Assembly (NCBI GenBank): GCA_947561395.2
Contig: OX387187.1
Location: 23,789,829-23,853,828 of the forward strand
Reading direction: 5' to 3'
Source: Buxus sempervirens
Lineage: Eukaryota > Streptophyta > Magnoliopsida > Buxales > Buxaceae
DNA: 64,000 nt
Part shown: positions 45,640 through 56,248 of the stretch, piece by piece
How the letters are laid out: every line of letters starts with the position of its first letter
How positions within the stretch are numbered: position 1 is the stretch's first letter
Program-made: the position numbers and the translations under genes
Notes under the pieces: generated by a model
Told to the model about the DNA's origin: nothing
The model's database searches: none
What the model saw: only the letters and a program-made list of their open reading frames with translations

Positions 45640-46840
45640 AATATCTAATTTCAAGATTAACTTTTTTTTTTTTTGCTATTGATGTGAATCTATTAAAATC
45701 CTATTTCTTCTCCAATTAAATAAAAAAAGATAATTATTTTACTAATGATAATTAAAAAATAGATAGGTAAAATGTCCTTATAATGATAATTATTGTCCTA
45801 TTAAATCAAACTTCGTCCTTGATACTTCTCTAATTAGATTTTGTAATAATTTTAAAACATCTAATTTCAAGATTATGTCTTTTTTTAACTTCTTCCCATA
45901 TACTTATCTATTAGATTTTGTAATAGTTTTAAAATATCTAATTTCAAGATTATCTTATTTTTTTACTATTGACGTGAATCTATTAAAATCCTATTTCTTC
46001 TCCAATTAACGATAATTATTTTACTAATGACAATTAAAATCAAATATTATATTTAATTGGAGAAGAAATATGAGTCTTATTAAATCAAACTTCTTCCCTG
46101 ATACTTACACTTATCTATTTCTTCTCCAATTAATGATAATTAAAAAATAAATAATCTATTTCTTCTCCAATTAATGATAATTAAAAAATAGATAATTGCT
46201 CAATTTATAGTATACATATTTAAATATTAAATAATATCAATAATAATAACAAAAATCTGGTAATATATTATTTCATCTCGCTATATAATATAATGATTAT
46301 TTACTTAAAATAACATAAAAATATTTAGTACGAACAAAAGCATGACGTACTTTAATTGTTTTTTTTTATTTTCATAAGTATATTTCAAAATTAAGGTGCC
46401 CATTTAAACATATCCTCAATCTTCAAGAATATTTTTTAATGAATCCTTTCTTTTTAAAAATAAATTTGCACCAAGATGAAGGGGTCAAGTGTATGAAAGG
46501 AAATAACTTTTTATTTATAAAAATTTTCAACTTAAAGAAATATAAAACTATTTTTATTGTGATTACAAATATAAAGAAATGTAAAAAAAGTACAAGGATA
46601 ACCAACTTAGTCAATTAATTATATGTGGTGAATATAAAGAAATAAAAAAAAAAGACAATGGCTAATATAATAAGCCAATTAATTATAGGTGGAAATTTGA
46701 GAAATTTTTTTATTTTAAATAAATATTTATTTTTATCACGAGGATATTTATTAATATTAATCAATCAAGACAAAAGAAAAAAAAGTGATAAATGGGAATT
46801 ATTTAGATTTATAATTACTAATGTACATTTCAAAACAAAT
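45640..46840. other. AT-rich stretch with local direct repeats
   Basis: Words such as CTATTTCTTCTCCAATTAA and ATGATAATTAAAAAATA recur (45700, 45995, 46115, 46155). The flanks 25925-25977 and 43662-43760 carry the same words, so this was the continuous host sequence before the LTR elements arrived. No gene is supported. Confidence 0.55.
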
Positions 46841-46961
46841 CACCAATCTCATCATGAGAATCAAATCCAAGCATTAAAGTTGTGACATCATAGGACTCAT
46901 GAAGAAAGATAAGTCTTTGAGAAATTATTAAGCCTTTACTATGCCACCTTATGTCTTATAG

Positions 46962-47706
46962 TGTAACACCCCGGACCCATACCCAACAAGATATTGTCCG
47001 CTCTGGGCCCAATGGGCCCTTACGGATTTGTTCTCAAGGGATAACACGAGAAAACTTCCCAATGGTCACCCATCCTAGCACTGCTCTCACCCGAGCACGC
47101 TTAACTTTAGGGTTCCAAGGGGATTTAATCCTGTGTTATACCTTAAAAGGACTCTTGCTTTGTAAGGGATCACAAGCCTACTTATAGCATCCCCGAGCGT
47201 TGTGGGATCCCAACCATATGCACATCCTCGCCTGGTAATTTGCCCAGTGAGATTACCCATTCACCCGCCTACTCAGATAGTCAGGATGTCACATACTCCC
47301 TTCCATGGAACAACGCGTCCTCGCGTTGGGCCAAACCCCCACACTTTCCGGTCGTGGCAGGCTTTGATACCATTTGTAATGCCCCGGACCCATACCAAAC
47401 AAGATATTGTCCACTCTGGGCCCAATGGGCCCTCACGGAATTGTTCTCAAGGGATAACACGAGAAAACTTCCCAGTGGTCACCCATCCTTGCACTACTCT
47501 CACCCGAGCACGCTTAACTTTAGGGTTCCAAGGGGATTTAGTCCTGTGTTATACCTTAAAAGGCCTCTTGCTTTGTAAGGGATCACAAGACTACTTATAG
47601 CATCCCCGAGCGTTGTGGGATCTCAACTATATGCACATCCTCGTCTAGTAGCTTGCCTAGTGAGATTACCCATTCACCCGCTCACTTAGACAGTCAGGAT
47701 GTCACA
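46962..47706 (-). mobile_element. Cassandra TRIM element, 745 bp
   Basis: Two 332-bp LTRs in the same orientation (about 20 differences by eye) around an 81-bp interior. On the minus strand the 5' LTR is 47706-47375, followed by a primer site TGGTATCAAAGC (47372-47361) matching initiator tRNA-Met at all but one base. A purine tract GGAAGGGAG adjoins the other LTR. Each LTR starts TGTGACAT and ends ATTACA or GTTACA. Size and design fit Cassandra. Confidence 0.9.
47047..47110 (-). repeat. 5S rRNA-like segment in Cassandra LTR
   Basis: On the minus strand this reads AAGTTAAGCGTGCTCGGGTG, then a GCTAGGATGGGTGACC-type block and GGGAAGTTTTC, closely matching the internal promoter half of plant 5S rRNA. 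The same segment is at about 47460-47522 (minus), 48188-48250 (minus) and 48542-48608 (plus). It is part of the LTR and not a 5S gene. Confidence 0.88.
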
Positions 47707-47783
47707 TAACCCACAGCGCAGCGGAAGCGTGGTGGGCCCATAACCCACAGGCCATAGGATCGAAACCTGTCTCTGATACCATT

Positions 47784-47937
47784 CGTAACGACCCAACCCA
47801 GCGAGGTATTGTCCGCTTTGGGCCTAAGCCTGCACGGTTTTGTCCTCAAAAGGCGCCTCATTTGGTTAAGTGTTTTACTTGACTCTTATACCATACCGGG
47901 TATTCATCCGTTTCCAATGTGGGATCAAAATATCACA
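47784..47937 (-). mobile_element. LTR of a second TRIM family, 154 bp
   Basis: On the minus strand it starts TGTGATATTTTGATCCCACA and ends near GGGTCGTTACG at 47784. It lacks the 5S-like block. Sequences adjoining both neighbouring LTR ends carry initiator-tRNA-Met sites (TGGTATCAGAGA at 47782-47771; TGGTATCAGAGC at 48100-48089). A purine tract (C-run at 47941-47950) adjoins it on the right. It shares only the GTATTGTCCGC-like segment with Cassandra LTRs. Confidence 0.7.
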
Positions 47938-48102
47938 ATCTCCCCCCCCCCTTCAGAGCAGCATGTCCCCTTGCAGTGGCCACCTAGAAGCCTGTCAGCA
48001 CCTTATGGGCCCGCCCTCGTCGGTCTAACCACCTCTTACGGGTAACTCTAGGACCCACTTCAGCCACGGAGTACTGGACCCAGATCTAGCTCTGATACCA
48101 TT

Positions 48103-48691
48103 CGTAACACCCCGGACCCATACCCAACAAGATATTGTCTGCTCTGGGCCCAATGGGTCCTCACGGATTTGTTCTCAAGGGATAACACAAGAAAACTTCC
48201 CAGTGGTCACCCATCCTAGCACTGCTCTCACCCGAGCATGCTTAACTTCAGGGTTCCAAGGGGATTTAGTTCCGTGTTATGCCTTAAAAGGCCTCTTGCT
48301 TTGTAAGGGATCACAAGACTACTTATAGCATCCCCGAGTGTTGTAGAATCCCAACCATATGTGACATCCTGGCTATCTGAGTGGGCGGGTGAATGGGTAA
48401 TCTCACTAGGCAAGTTACCAGGCGAGGATGTGCATATGGTTGGGATCCCACAACGCTCGGGGATGCTATAAGTAGTCTTGTGATCCCTTATAAAGCAAGA
48501 GGCCTTTTAAGGCATAACACGGGACTAAATCCCCTTGGAACCTTGAAGTTAAGCGTGCTCAGGTGAGAGCAGTGCTAGGATGGGTGACCACTGGGAAGTT
48601 TTCTTGTGCTATCCCTTGAGAACAAATCCGTGAGGGGACATTGGGCCCAGAGCGGACAAAATCTTGCTGGGTATGGGTCTGGGGCATTACA
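48103..48691. repeat. Head-to-head Cassandra LTRs forming a long inverted repeat
   Basis: A partial minus-strand LTR (48103-48359) meets a full plus-strand LTR (48360-48691). The arms are about 257 bases, similar throughout, with a spacer of about 75 bases. Transcripts through it could fold into a long hairpin. Confidence 0.85.
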
Positions 48692-50525
48692 TATAGCAAT
48701 ACCAATAAACACAATAGAACCTCCATACCAGCACAATAATTCTCGAAATATGGGGTTTAGTCATTGACTTGTTGCGTAAAAACTCTCATACTAGTAATAT
48801 AATTCTTGAAATATGAAGTCGGTACGTACTACCCAAGCATGCCGCAAGATAATTCTGAACATGAGGGTAGTCGCTTATCACCACATAAAGGGGTAACCTC
48901 ACCAGCAAGATAATTCTGAAATGAATCTCTATTGTACATGAAGATCTCCCAATGCAAACTAACTTGCATAGGAAGCGTGTTTGTAAAGTGAGAGTACCCA
49001 AACAATAGAAATACCTCTTCACTCTCTAGCTTAACCCTATAGATCCATATGTAGCTATGCCTACTAGACACAAGTTAAACAAAGATCATATTTCATAATC
49101 AAAACTCATATCAATAGTGCATTGCCATCATGGCCTAAGTTACTTCCTTATGGAGAAATCAAATAATCATTACTACCCTCTTGGCAAAACTCTTCCTTCA
49201 TGGAGTTAATTAACATATACTATCCACATGGCAAAAATACTCTATCATGGAGAATTAATGATGATAAAAACTTCCCTCCTCATGAAGGATAATGAAAACT
49301 TTTCAATTCTTTCCAAAATCTAATATTTTGCTCAAAATACCAAATCTATTTAAAAACCCCTCTTAAATCATTCAAGAACTGAAATCATATCTAAAACATT
49401 CTTTTACAAGTGTGGAAACCAACCAATTTGCATAAAAACCATTTCAAGAACCAAAATACACTTCAGGATCAAAACAAGACTTATTTCAGTAGAATGTGCC
49501 AAAAATCTTCTATTAATTTTATTTAATTCTTTGGCTAGTGAAAAAAAACTCAAAAACATCCTAATCTTATTTGTCCATGTGTTAGATTTGCATAAAAATC
49601 ATTTTTATACTTGAAAACTACACAAAAAGCTCAAACTGTGAAAATATGGGTGGGTGCTCGACCACCTCTCGAGCGTCTTGTTGAGTGTCCAATAAATTCT
49701 AAGTTTATAACTACCACTCACCTTGGCGCTTAATGTGGCACTTGAGCTTAGGTTTTCTGGGTTTGAGTGCTCGAAGTGGCACTCGAGCTAGCCATATTCC
49801 AAGCTTTGAACTCTTTGGTTTTAGAACTAGAATTAAACACAGGCGAGGCACTCAAATAGGCGCTCGAATTAAGTTGGCTGGCCTTGCAATGTAATAGGGC
49901 GCTTGATGTAGCGCTTGTTATAATTCACGAAGTTTCTGAATTTTTCTGCATGTTCTGATTTTTCAATTCTAAACTTCTAAATTTGATTCCATCATTCAAG
50001 ATCAACCTTTAAACTTCTCAAAATCATTCCTAAACATGTCAAACTCATCATAGACACTTGCAACTTGGTATCCATCACAATAAATCGATCAAAATACTTC
50101 TTTAACATGAATTAAATCAAGAACATAAAGTTGTAGGTTTTCTAAATGCTTTTGAAAATTAATATAGAAACAATAAAAGATCATAAACCAACTCTCAAAC
50201 AATCCAATAAAGCCACGAACACCATTATTCCTTGACTAAACTTGAAATCATGCAAGTTTTCTCCAAATAAGGGTTGCTACTTACCTTTAGAACGCAAAAT
50301 CCCTCTTTCCTTGAATAACCCAAAGTGTAGTCACGTTTTTGTTAATTTTGCACTACTCTAGGGATCTCCAAACACCATCACAAACGTTCAGATTAAAGAA
50401 CTACAAGTCAGGAACATCTCCTACAAATTTGAGGCCGATCCGATGATGGATCGTCTCTAGATTGCGTTTTGATGAAAACTGGTTAGAAGATTTCTGCAGT
50501 AGTTTTTTCTCCCTTATAGTCTCTA

Positions 50526-50527
<2 letters not shown>

Positions 50528-50571
<44 letters not shown>

Positions 50572-50575
50572 TCTA
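50528..50575. repeat. CT microsatellite
   Basis: A (CT)n run with one CTAT interruption, inside the LTR fragment 48692-50693, where it would lie in the GA-rich leader on the minus strand. Confidence 0.95.
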
Positions 50576-50693
50576 TATTTTTCTCAATTGTGAGCTCCCT
50601 CTTTCTCCTTTTTTCATTTGTTTGAATTAGTAAAGAAAGCCTAAACCTAATTAGGAGTCCTAATTGTATTAGGAAACTTCCCAACTAACCTAC

Positions 50694-51223
50694 TGTAGAC
50701 ACCCCAAATTGCACTACAAAGCTCAGTGAATGAATGCATGCATGCAATTTTAATTACAGGTTAACTGTTTGAGAATTTTAGTTATTACATTACTTTGCAA
50801 CCGAGTATATGTTTTGGTCATTTAGTGTATATGTGTAACCGAAATTATTATTCGGTCATGAGCAATGCATGTGTGACCGAAATTATATATTGATTCAAAT
50901 AATGAGCTGGCATCTTGAACCTTCGGAAGTTATGCCACATCATCAAATTCACGTGGGCTGTAACTGAATTAGAACCGATGATGAATTTCGGCTATGAGTA
51001 TATTTGCTTATTACTGAAATGTTATTTCGGTTATAAAGGGTTTTGTGTATAATCGACCTGTATTTTCGGTTATAAACAAAAAATGCTAATTTGAATACTC
51101 TTGTGAGTTTTCATTTATTTACCTTGAAAACCTCTCTTTGGGAAGCCTGGGTTTCCCAAATTGACCTCCAAAATTGGTCAAATTCCCTCAAATTCATGCC
51201 TTGAGCTTGAATTGGAAGGATCT
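50694..51223 (+). mobile_element. Ogre/Tat-like LTR, 5' part only
   Basis: Begins TGTAGACACCCC and carries ACCGAAA/TTTCGGTT-type hairpins (about 50836-51078). It is cut off at 51224 by the start of another LTR of the same broad type. The rest presumably lies right of the window. The reverse complement of its right part resembles 17600-17870. Confidence 0.75.
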
Positions 51224-54200
51224 TGTAGACACCCCAAATTACACTGTATAAAAAGATGAATAATTGGCCGAAATCATAAAAAACAAGTTTTTCTTTTGTA
51301 ACTGAAATCAAATTTTGGATAAAAGGTTCTCCCTTTGTATCTGAAAATAGATTTCAGATACACATTTGTTTATTTGTATCCGAAATATTGTTTCGGATAC
51401 AAAGAGTTTTGTTTGTATCCGACCTGTGCTGTCGGATACTAATTGTAGACACCCCAAATTCCACTACAAAATGAGAAAATAATGAAAACATGTAATTGGG
51501 ATTTAAAACAGGCCAAAAATGCATAAAATTCAATAATTTAAGCCTTGCCCGTATTGTATCTACGGGTTGAGTGCGCCTGAATTTTGTATACGAGCACGCA
51601 TCGTCTATAATACATATAAGGACACCGCTGAACCGTAAATCATTTACGGGCGCATCAGATTTGTGCGAATTTTATCTTTTCTCGATTTCTGAGCTTTATG
51701 TTTAGTCCAATATCTCTTTAAATGAGCGAATTATATCTTTTATTCGTTCGAAATATCTTTGTTGGCCATGGATGGGCATTATCCTTGTGTTTAACTCAAT
51801 CTGAAACTCTATCTTGCCAAACCTTGGACCAACCATACCCTTGGGTTTGCCTATAAATAGAGGTGAGATCTTTAAGCAAAAGGCCACGAAAATTTGAAGT
51901 CCAAGGAGCTCCAAGAGAAGAGAGGAATCCCTGCTGCTCTGCTTGCTCAATCCAGGTAAGTCCCTTTTCCCTTTTATTTTCTGTCTTCAATTCTAGAAGT
52001 AATAGGATCTTCTCTATTGCTGTAGAATAAGGCCATCTTTTATTCTGTATTCCTAAACTTGTCTCTAAGTACCTCGAGAGTCTCTCTAGCGGTAAAACGT
52101 GAAGAGAGAGCTAGAGGAAAGGGGAACAGGTGGATCCCTAGAATAGAACCCCATATATGTTTTTCTCTTTTTTTTTTTAGAATAAGGCTTTTGATTGTGT
52201 TTGTATCACCAAACCTATCTCCAAGTACCTCAAGAATCCTTTCTAGCCGTAAAACGTGAAGAGAGAGCTAGGGGAAAAGAGAACAGGTGGATCCGTAGGG
52301 TAGACCCCCATGTGCTCTAATCTGTGAGATATGGTTGTTTTGGATATCCTGATCATGTTTTAATGGTTTTTATGTTGAATCTGAATGAATCTTATGAATC
52401 CATGATGTTTATAGCATGAAATCCTCTTTTTTCTATAATTTGGATTTTTCACCACTTTTGCACCTACAAAACAGTTTCATGATTTTTGTGATTTTAGGCT
52501 AAGATCCTGGATCTATCATGATCTGTATGATAGATCTAGATTCAGAAGACTGAAATTAAATACTAGGGTTTCATGATGTTGTTTTTGAATCGTTTTTCAT
52601 TATTGAGAGAAGACCCTATGGTCTAAGTTCTCCCTTTTTGATGTTCTTCATCAACGTGGGTATTTTTGGTTTTTGATTTTTTGATTTAATGTGAAATTTG
52701 GGCTATATCTATGTCCTGGACTATTCAGGTTCAATTCTGAAATATTTTATAAAAATCATATTTTTCTAGATTTCTAGAATTTAACTTGAAGCCAGATTTT
52801 TGAAGTTTTCACTTTAGATTGGTTTTATTTGATTTTATCTCCATTTTATTTTAATCATGAAACCCTAGGAATGGTATGATCATATTTGAAAGTTCTGGAT
52901 CAATCAGGCTATACGTATGAAAAAACGATACATTTTTGTCTTTTTTATGATTTTTCATGATTTTTGTAGCAAGCCTTTTTCCTTTAACATGAACAATACC
53001 TGGCAACCACCTTGTGTGGATGAATAGGGGTACCTAACACCTTCCCCTGTTCATAACCTAATCCCCTTACCCATCTCTGGTTGTTTTTTTAGAGGGTTAT
53101 TTTTACCCTAAATTTGCCTTTTGTGCTTATTTGATATTTTGGTGTCCATTCACACCTAAATAGAATGGTGGTGACTCTTTGTTTTTAACCAATCCCGTGT
53201 GATGATCAGGAAGTCATTGAATTGATTTTTTCCCGTGTCTCACACTAATGTTTTCCTCCAAATTGGAGAATCCCGAGAGTTTTCACTTATTTACTGTTTT
53301 ACCTCTGTCTGAGAAGTAGGGATTCCCGAATTTAGCGTCCGAGATTAACCATATTCCTCCAAGTCCATGCATTAGGGTTAAGTTAGGGGGTTCTAGACAC
53401 ATTTTTGTATCTACCATTAGGGCTTCATTTCACTTGGGTTTGCCTTAACTCTTGCCTATAAATAGAGGGCCTCCTCTCTTGCAAATGGCCAGAAAGTAGA
53501 GATTGAAGAGCTCCAAGTGAAGAAGGGAACCCCTGCCTCTCTAATTTCAGAAATCCAGGTATGTCTTTTCTCTTATTTTCTTTTCTTTTTATTCTTGGAT
53601 TATTCTGTCTTCTGCTTTTTTCTGTAGAATAAGGCCTACGTGTAGTTGTTACCCAAACCTACTTCCAAGTACCTCAATACTACTATCTAGCTGTAAAATG
53701 TGAAGAGAGAGCTAGGGGAAAGGGAAACAGGTGGATCCGTAAGGCAGACCCCCATATATTGTAATCTTAGAACTGTGTAGTTTTAATGTTTTGTTTAGAT
53801 TGTATGATTGCTTATTGATCAAATATGGAGGAATACCATAGATCTATGCTGTTCATAGCATTAGATCTCATTTTTCTCCTAGATTTTGATTTTTCACATT
53901 GTTTTCTCCCCTTTTATGTTTTTTCATGTTTTTGATCATTAGGCTAAGATTTTGGATCTGCCATGATTTATATGGTAGATCTGAAATCAGAAGCCTTAAA
54001 GTAACCTCTAGGGTTTCATGAGGTGATTTTGTGCTATTTTAATGTTTTGAAAGAAGACCCTATGGTCTAAACTCTCCCTTTTGATGTTTTTCGGGAGTAT
54101 CTGGTTTAGGTCTCTCAACCAATGGCAAATCTGGACTAGATCTGTACCCTAGATGATTCGGATGTATTTTCCAATATTATGAGATGATTTTTGTGTTATT

Positions 54201-55008
54201 TTAATTTTTGAGAGAAGACCCTATGGTCTAAACTCTCCCTTTTGATGTTTTTCGGGTGAATCTGGTTTAGATCTCTCAACCAATGGGAAATCTGTATTAG
54301 ATTTGTACCCTAGAACTGTTTGGATTGATTCTTCAATATTAGGAGATTATTTTTGAGTTATTTTAATTTTTGAGGGAAGATCCTATGTCTAAACTCTCCC
54401 TTTTGATGTTTTTTCATCAACATGGGTGTATTCTATTTAGATCCCTCAATTAATGAGAGAATTGGACCAGATCTGTACCCTAGATTGTTTAGGTTAAATT
54501 CCTCAATATTCTGATTTTAATTTTTATTTCAAGGATTTAACTTAAATCTAGCCTTTTTGGTGTTTGATTTTAGGTTTGCTTTCTTTGATTTTTACCTTAT
54601 TCTTTTTACTCAATCTTGAAACCCTTAGGATGGTATATTCATATGGAGGACCCAGAATTAATTGGGCCATTCATGTAAAAAAGGCTATACATCTTTTTGT
54701 TCTTTTACATACTTTTAACTTGGTTTTTATTAGCAAGCATTTTGTTAGCATGAACAAATATTTGGCAACCACCTTGTGTGGATGAATAGGGGTGCCTAAC
54801 ACTTTCCCCTATTCATAATCTAATCCCCTTACCCATCTCTTGTTATTATTTTAAAGTACAGTTATTTTTACTCTAATTTTGCCTTTTTTATGTTATTTGA
54901 TGATTTTGGTGTCCATTCACACCCTAAAATTGAATGGTGGCGACTCTTCCTTTTTATGAAGCTCGTGTGATGACAGGAAGTCATTAGATTGATTTTCCAT
55001 GTCTCAAA
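51224..55008 (+). mobile_element. Ogre/Tat-like 5' LTR, split by a solo LTR
   Basis: Segments 51224-51443 and 53250-55008 (about 1.98 kb together) form one LTR, ending just before a PBS at 55011. Hairpins TGTATCTGAAA/TTTCAGATACA (51336-51362) and TATCCGAAA/TTTCGGATA (51377-51400) lie near its start. TATA at 53457 and donor-like CCAGGTATGT at 53559. A roughly 130-bp internal block (AGAAGACCCTATGGTCTAA) is repeated three times at 54050-54420. Confidence 0.88.
51444..53244 (+). mobile_element. Ogre/Tat-like solo LTR, 1801 bp, target duplication CTAAT
   Basis: CTAAT lies at 51439-51443 and 53245-53249. It starts TGTAGACACCCC, ends TGTCTCACA and is colinear with 43828-45639. TATA at 51852, donor-like CCAGGTAAGT at 51956, two CCGTAAAACGTGAAG-type motifs (52088 variant, 52244). 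Confidence 0.93.
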
Positions 55009-55010
55009 AC

Positions 55011-55028
55011 TGACGACTCCGCTGGGGA
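55011..55028 (+). other. Primer-binding site, tRNA-Arg type
   Basis: TGACGACTCCGCTGGGGA, close to the sites at 28911 and 2789. It shows that 51224-55008 is a 5' LTR and that the region to the right is its leader. Confidence 0.82.
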
Positions 55029-56248
55029 CTAGTGGATTTAAGCCATGATGATGTAGTTGTTCATGCTTTTCTTTATTTTTGAATGCTTGCTATTTTGGTT
55101 ATTTTATGTGAGAATGTTGGATGTGTTTTAGATCTAATTTGTATGATTAGAAATTCATAAGGATAAGGGCATGTATGTATTGCTTGATTCTGTCTAGAAT
55201 CATGTTTAGGGGCTTTATCTTGTCACACATGCTCACTTGTTGTATTTTCTATAATAACATAGTTTGCTTTGGGGGTTTAATACTATGTCTTGATCATGAA
55301 AATTATGAGCATGAAATCTGGGAATTTAGAGGATATTTTTTTGGGTTTTCAAGCATGTTTACCATGATTAATTGCTTCTTGTACAATATGGTTAGTTGCT
55401 GTATTTTATAATGGCATACTTTGATTTGGGTATTGATGATATGTCTTGATCATGAAATCTGAAGGTTTAGGGGATGTCTTTAGAGTTTTTTAAGCATGCT
55501 TTTCATGGTTGATTGTTGCTTGTACAATATGATAACATGCTTGTGTGATATTTTTTGGGTATATAATAGTCATGAGCATATTTAGGTGTTTTCATTATCT
55601 TGTTTGCTTGTGTCTAATTATTTCCAATATGATATCATATCTGCCTTGGTTTGAGATTGTATATGTGCATGGCTGTGAAAAAGAGTGGCAAGGGGCTGGC
55701 ACGTTGTGAATGCACCTTTAATTTCAAATGCATTTGAGTACTTTAAATCTTTTGCACAACCTACCCATTACCTATAGGAAGTTGAACCCGAATGTGTGTA
55801 GCTTGGTGCAACGAGGTCGTTACTTCGGAAAGCGAAAGTGAAAACATTCACCTTAGAATTTTGAGCTAATGATGTGATGACATTGTGGATCTTTGATTCT
55901 GGTCATCACTAGGCTTGAGATCTAAGTTGCCAATCAACCAAAACCCAAAACCCCTACGCTTGAAGGTGGAGAAACACTTTTTTGTAGCTAAAGTAAACAA
56001 GTATGATGGGGAGATGGGTTTGTAATTGAGAAAAGGCCATTTGAATGTTTCACTAGCCAAGGTATGATATGGATACCATATTGAAGGTAAACACAAGGTA
56101 ACAAGGTAATATCAATTTTTTTTAGTTACCTTCATATCATGTAAAGTAAGTGCCATGGTGTCCATATGTTTGGGATGAAATATTCCTAATAAGGTCTGTA
56201 TCCTAAGATTGGTGTATCCTATAGGAAGAGTTTTTACTCTTCTCAGAA

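Larger units (their letters stand above)
46962..48691. mobile_element. Composite Cassandra/TRIM insertion, target duplication TATAG
   Basis: The unit contains four Cassandra-type LTR copies, one LTR of a different TRIM family and intervening PBS-bearing segments. The 5-bp sequence TATAG lies on both sides (46957-46961, 48692-48696). Order: minus LTR (46962-47293), minus LTR (47375-47706), other TRIM LTR (47784-47937), partial minus LTR (48103-48359), plus LTR (48360-48691). The outer LTRs therefore point in opposite directions. Cassandra is a known small non-coding LTR family with 5S rRNA-like LTRs; open frames here are not genes. Confidence 0.88.
46840..50693 (-). mobile_element. LTR fragment related to the 56249 solo LTR, with Cassandra insert
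   Basis: 46850-46961 and 48692-50693 run parallel to parts of 56249-59942. Examples: AGGACTCATGAA near 46885 and 56723, AGCTATGCCTACTAGAC near 49053 and 57040, GCTACTTACCTTT near 50276 and 59197. The match breaks at 46961/48692, where the Cassandra composite sits, and ends at 50694, where an Ogre/Tat-like LTR begins. A CT microsatellite lies at 50528-50575. Left boundary approximate. Confidence 0.65.

Noticed and set aside
47359-47373. tRNA-like sequence
   Set aside because: Only about 12 bases match the initiator tRNA-Met 3' end; it is a primer-binding site, not a tRNA gene.
47202-47600. Open frames of 112-132 codons
   Set aside because: They lie in Cassandra LTRs, which are non-coding.
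48542-48608. Possible 5S rRNA gene
   Set aside because: Only part of the 5S sequence is present, repeated in each 332-bp LTR with TG...CA ends and a tRNA-Met primer site; it is the Cassandra LTR segment.
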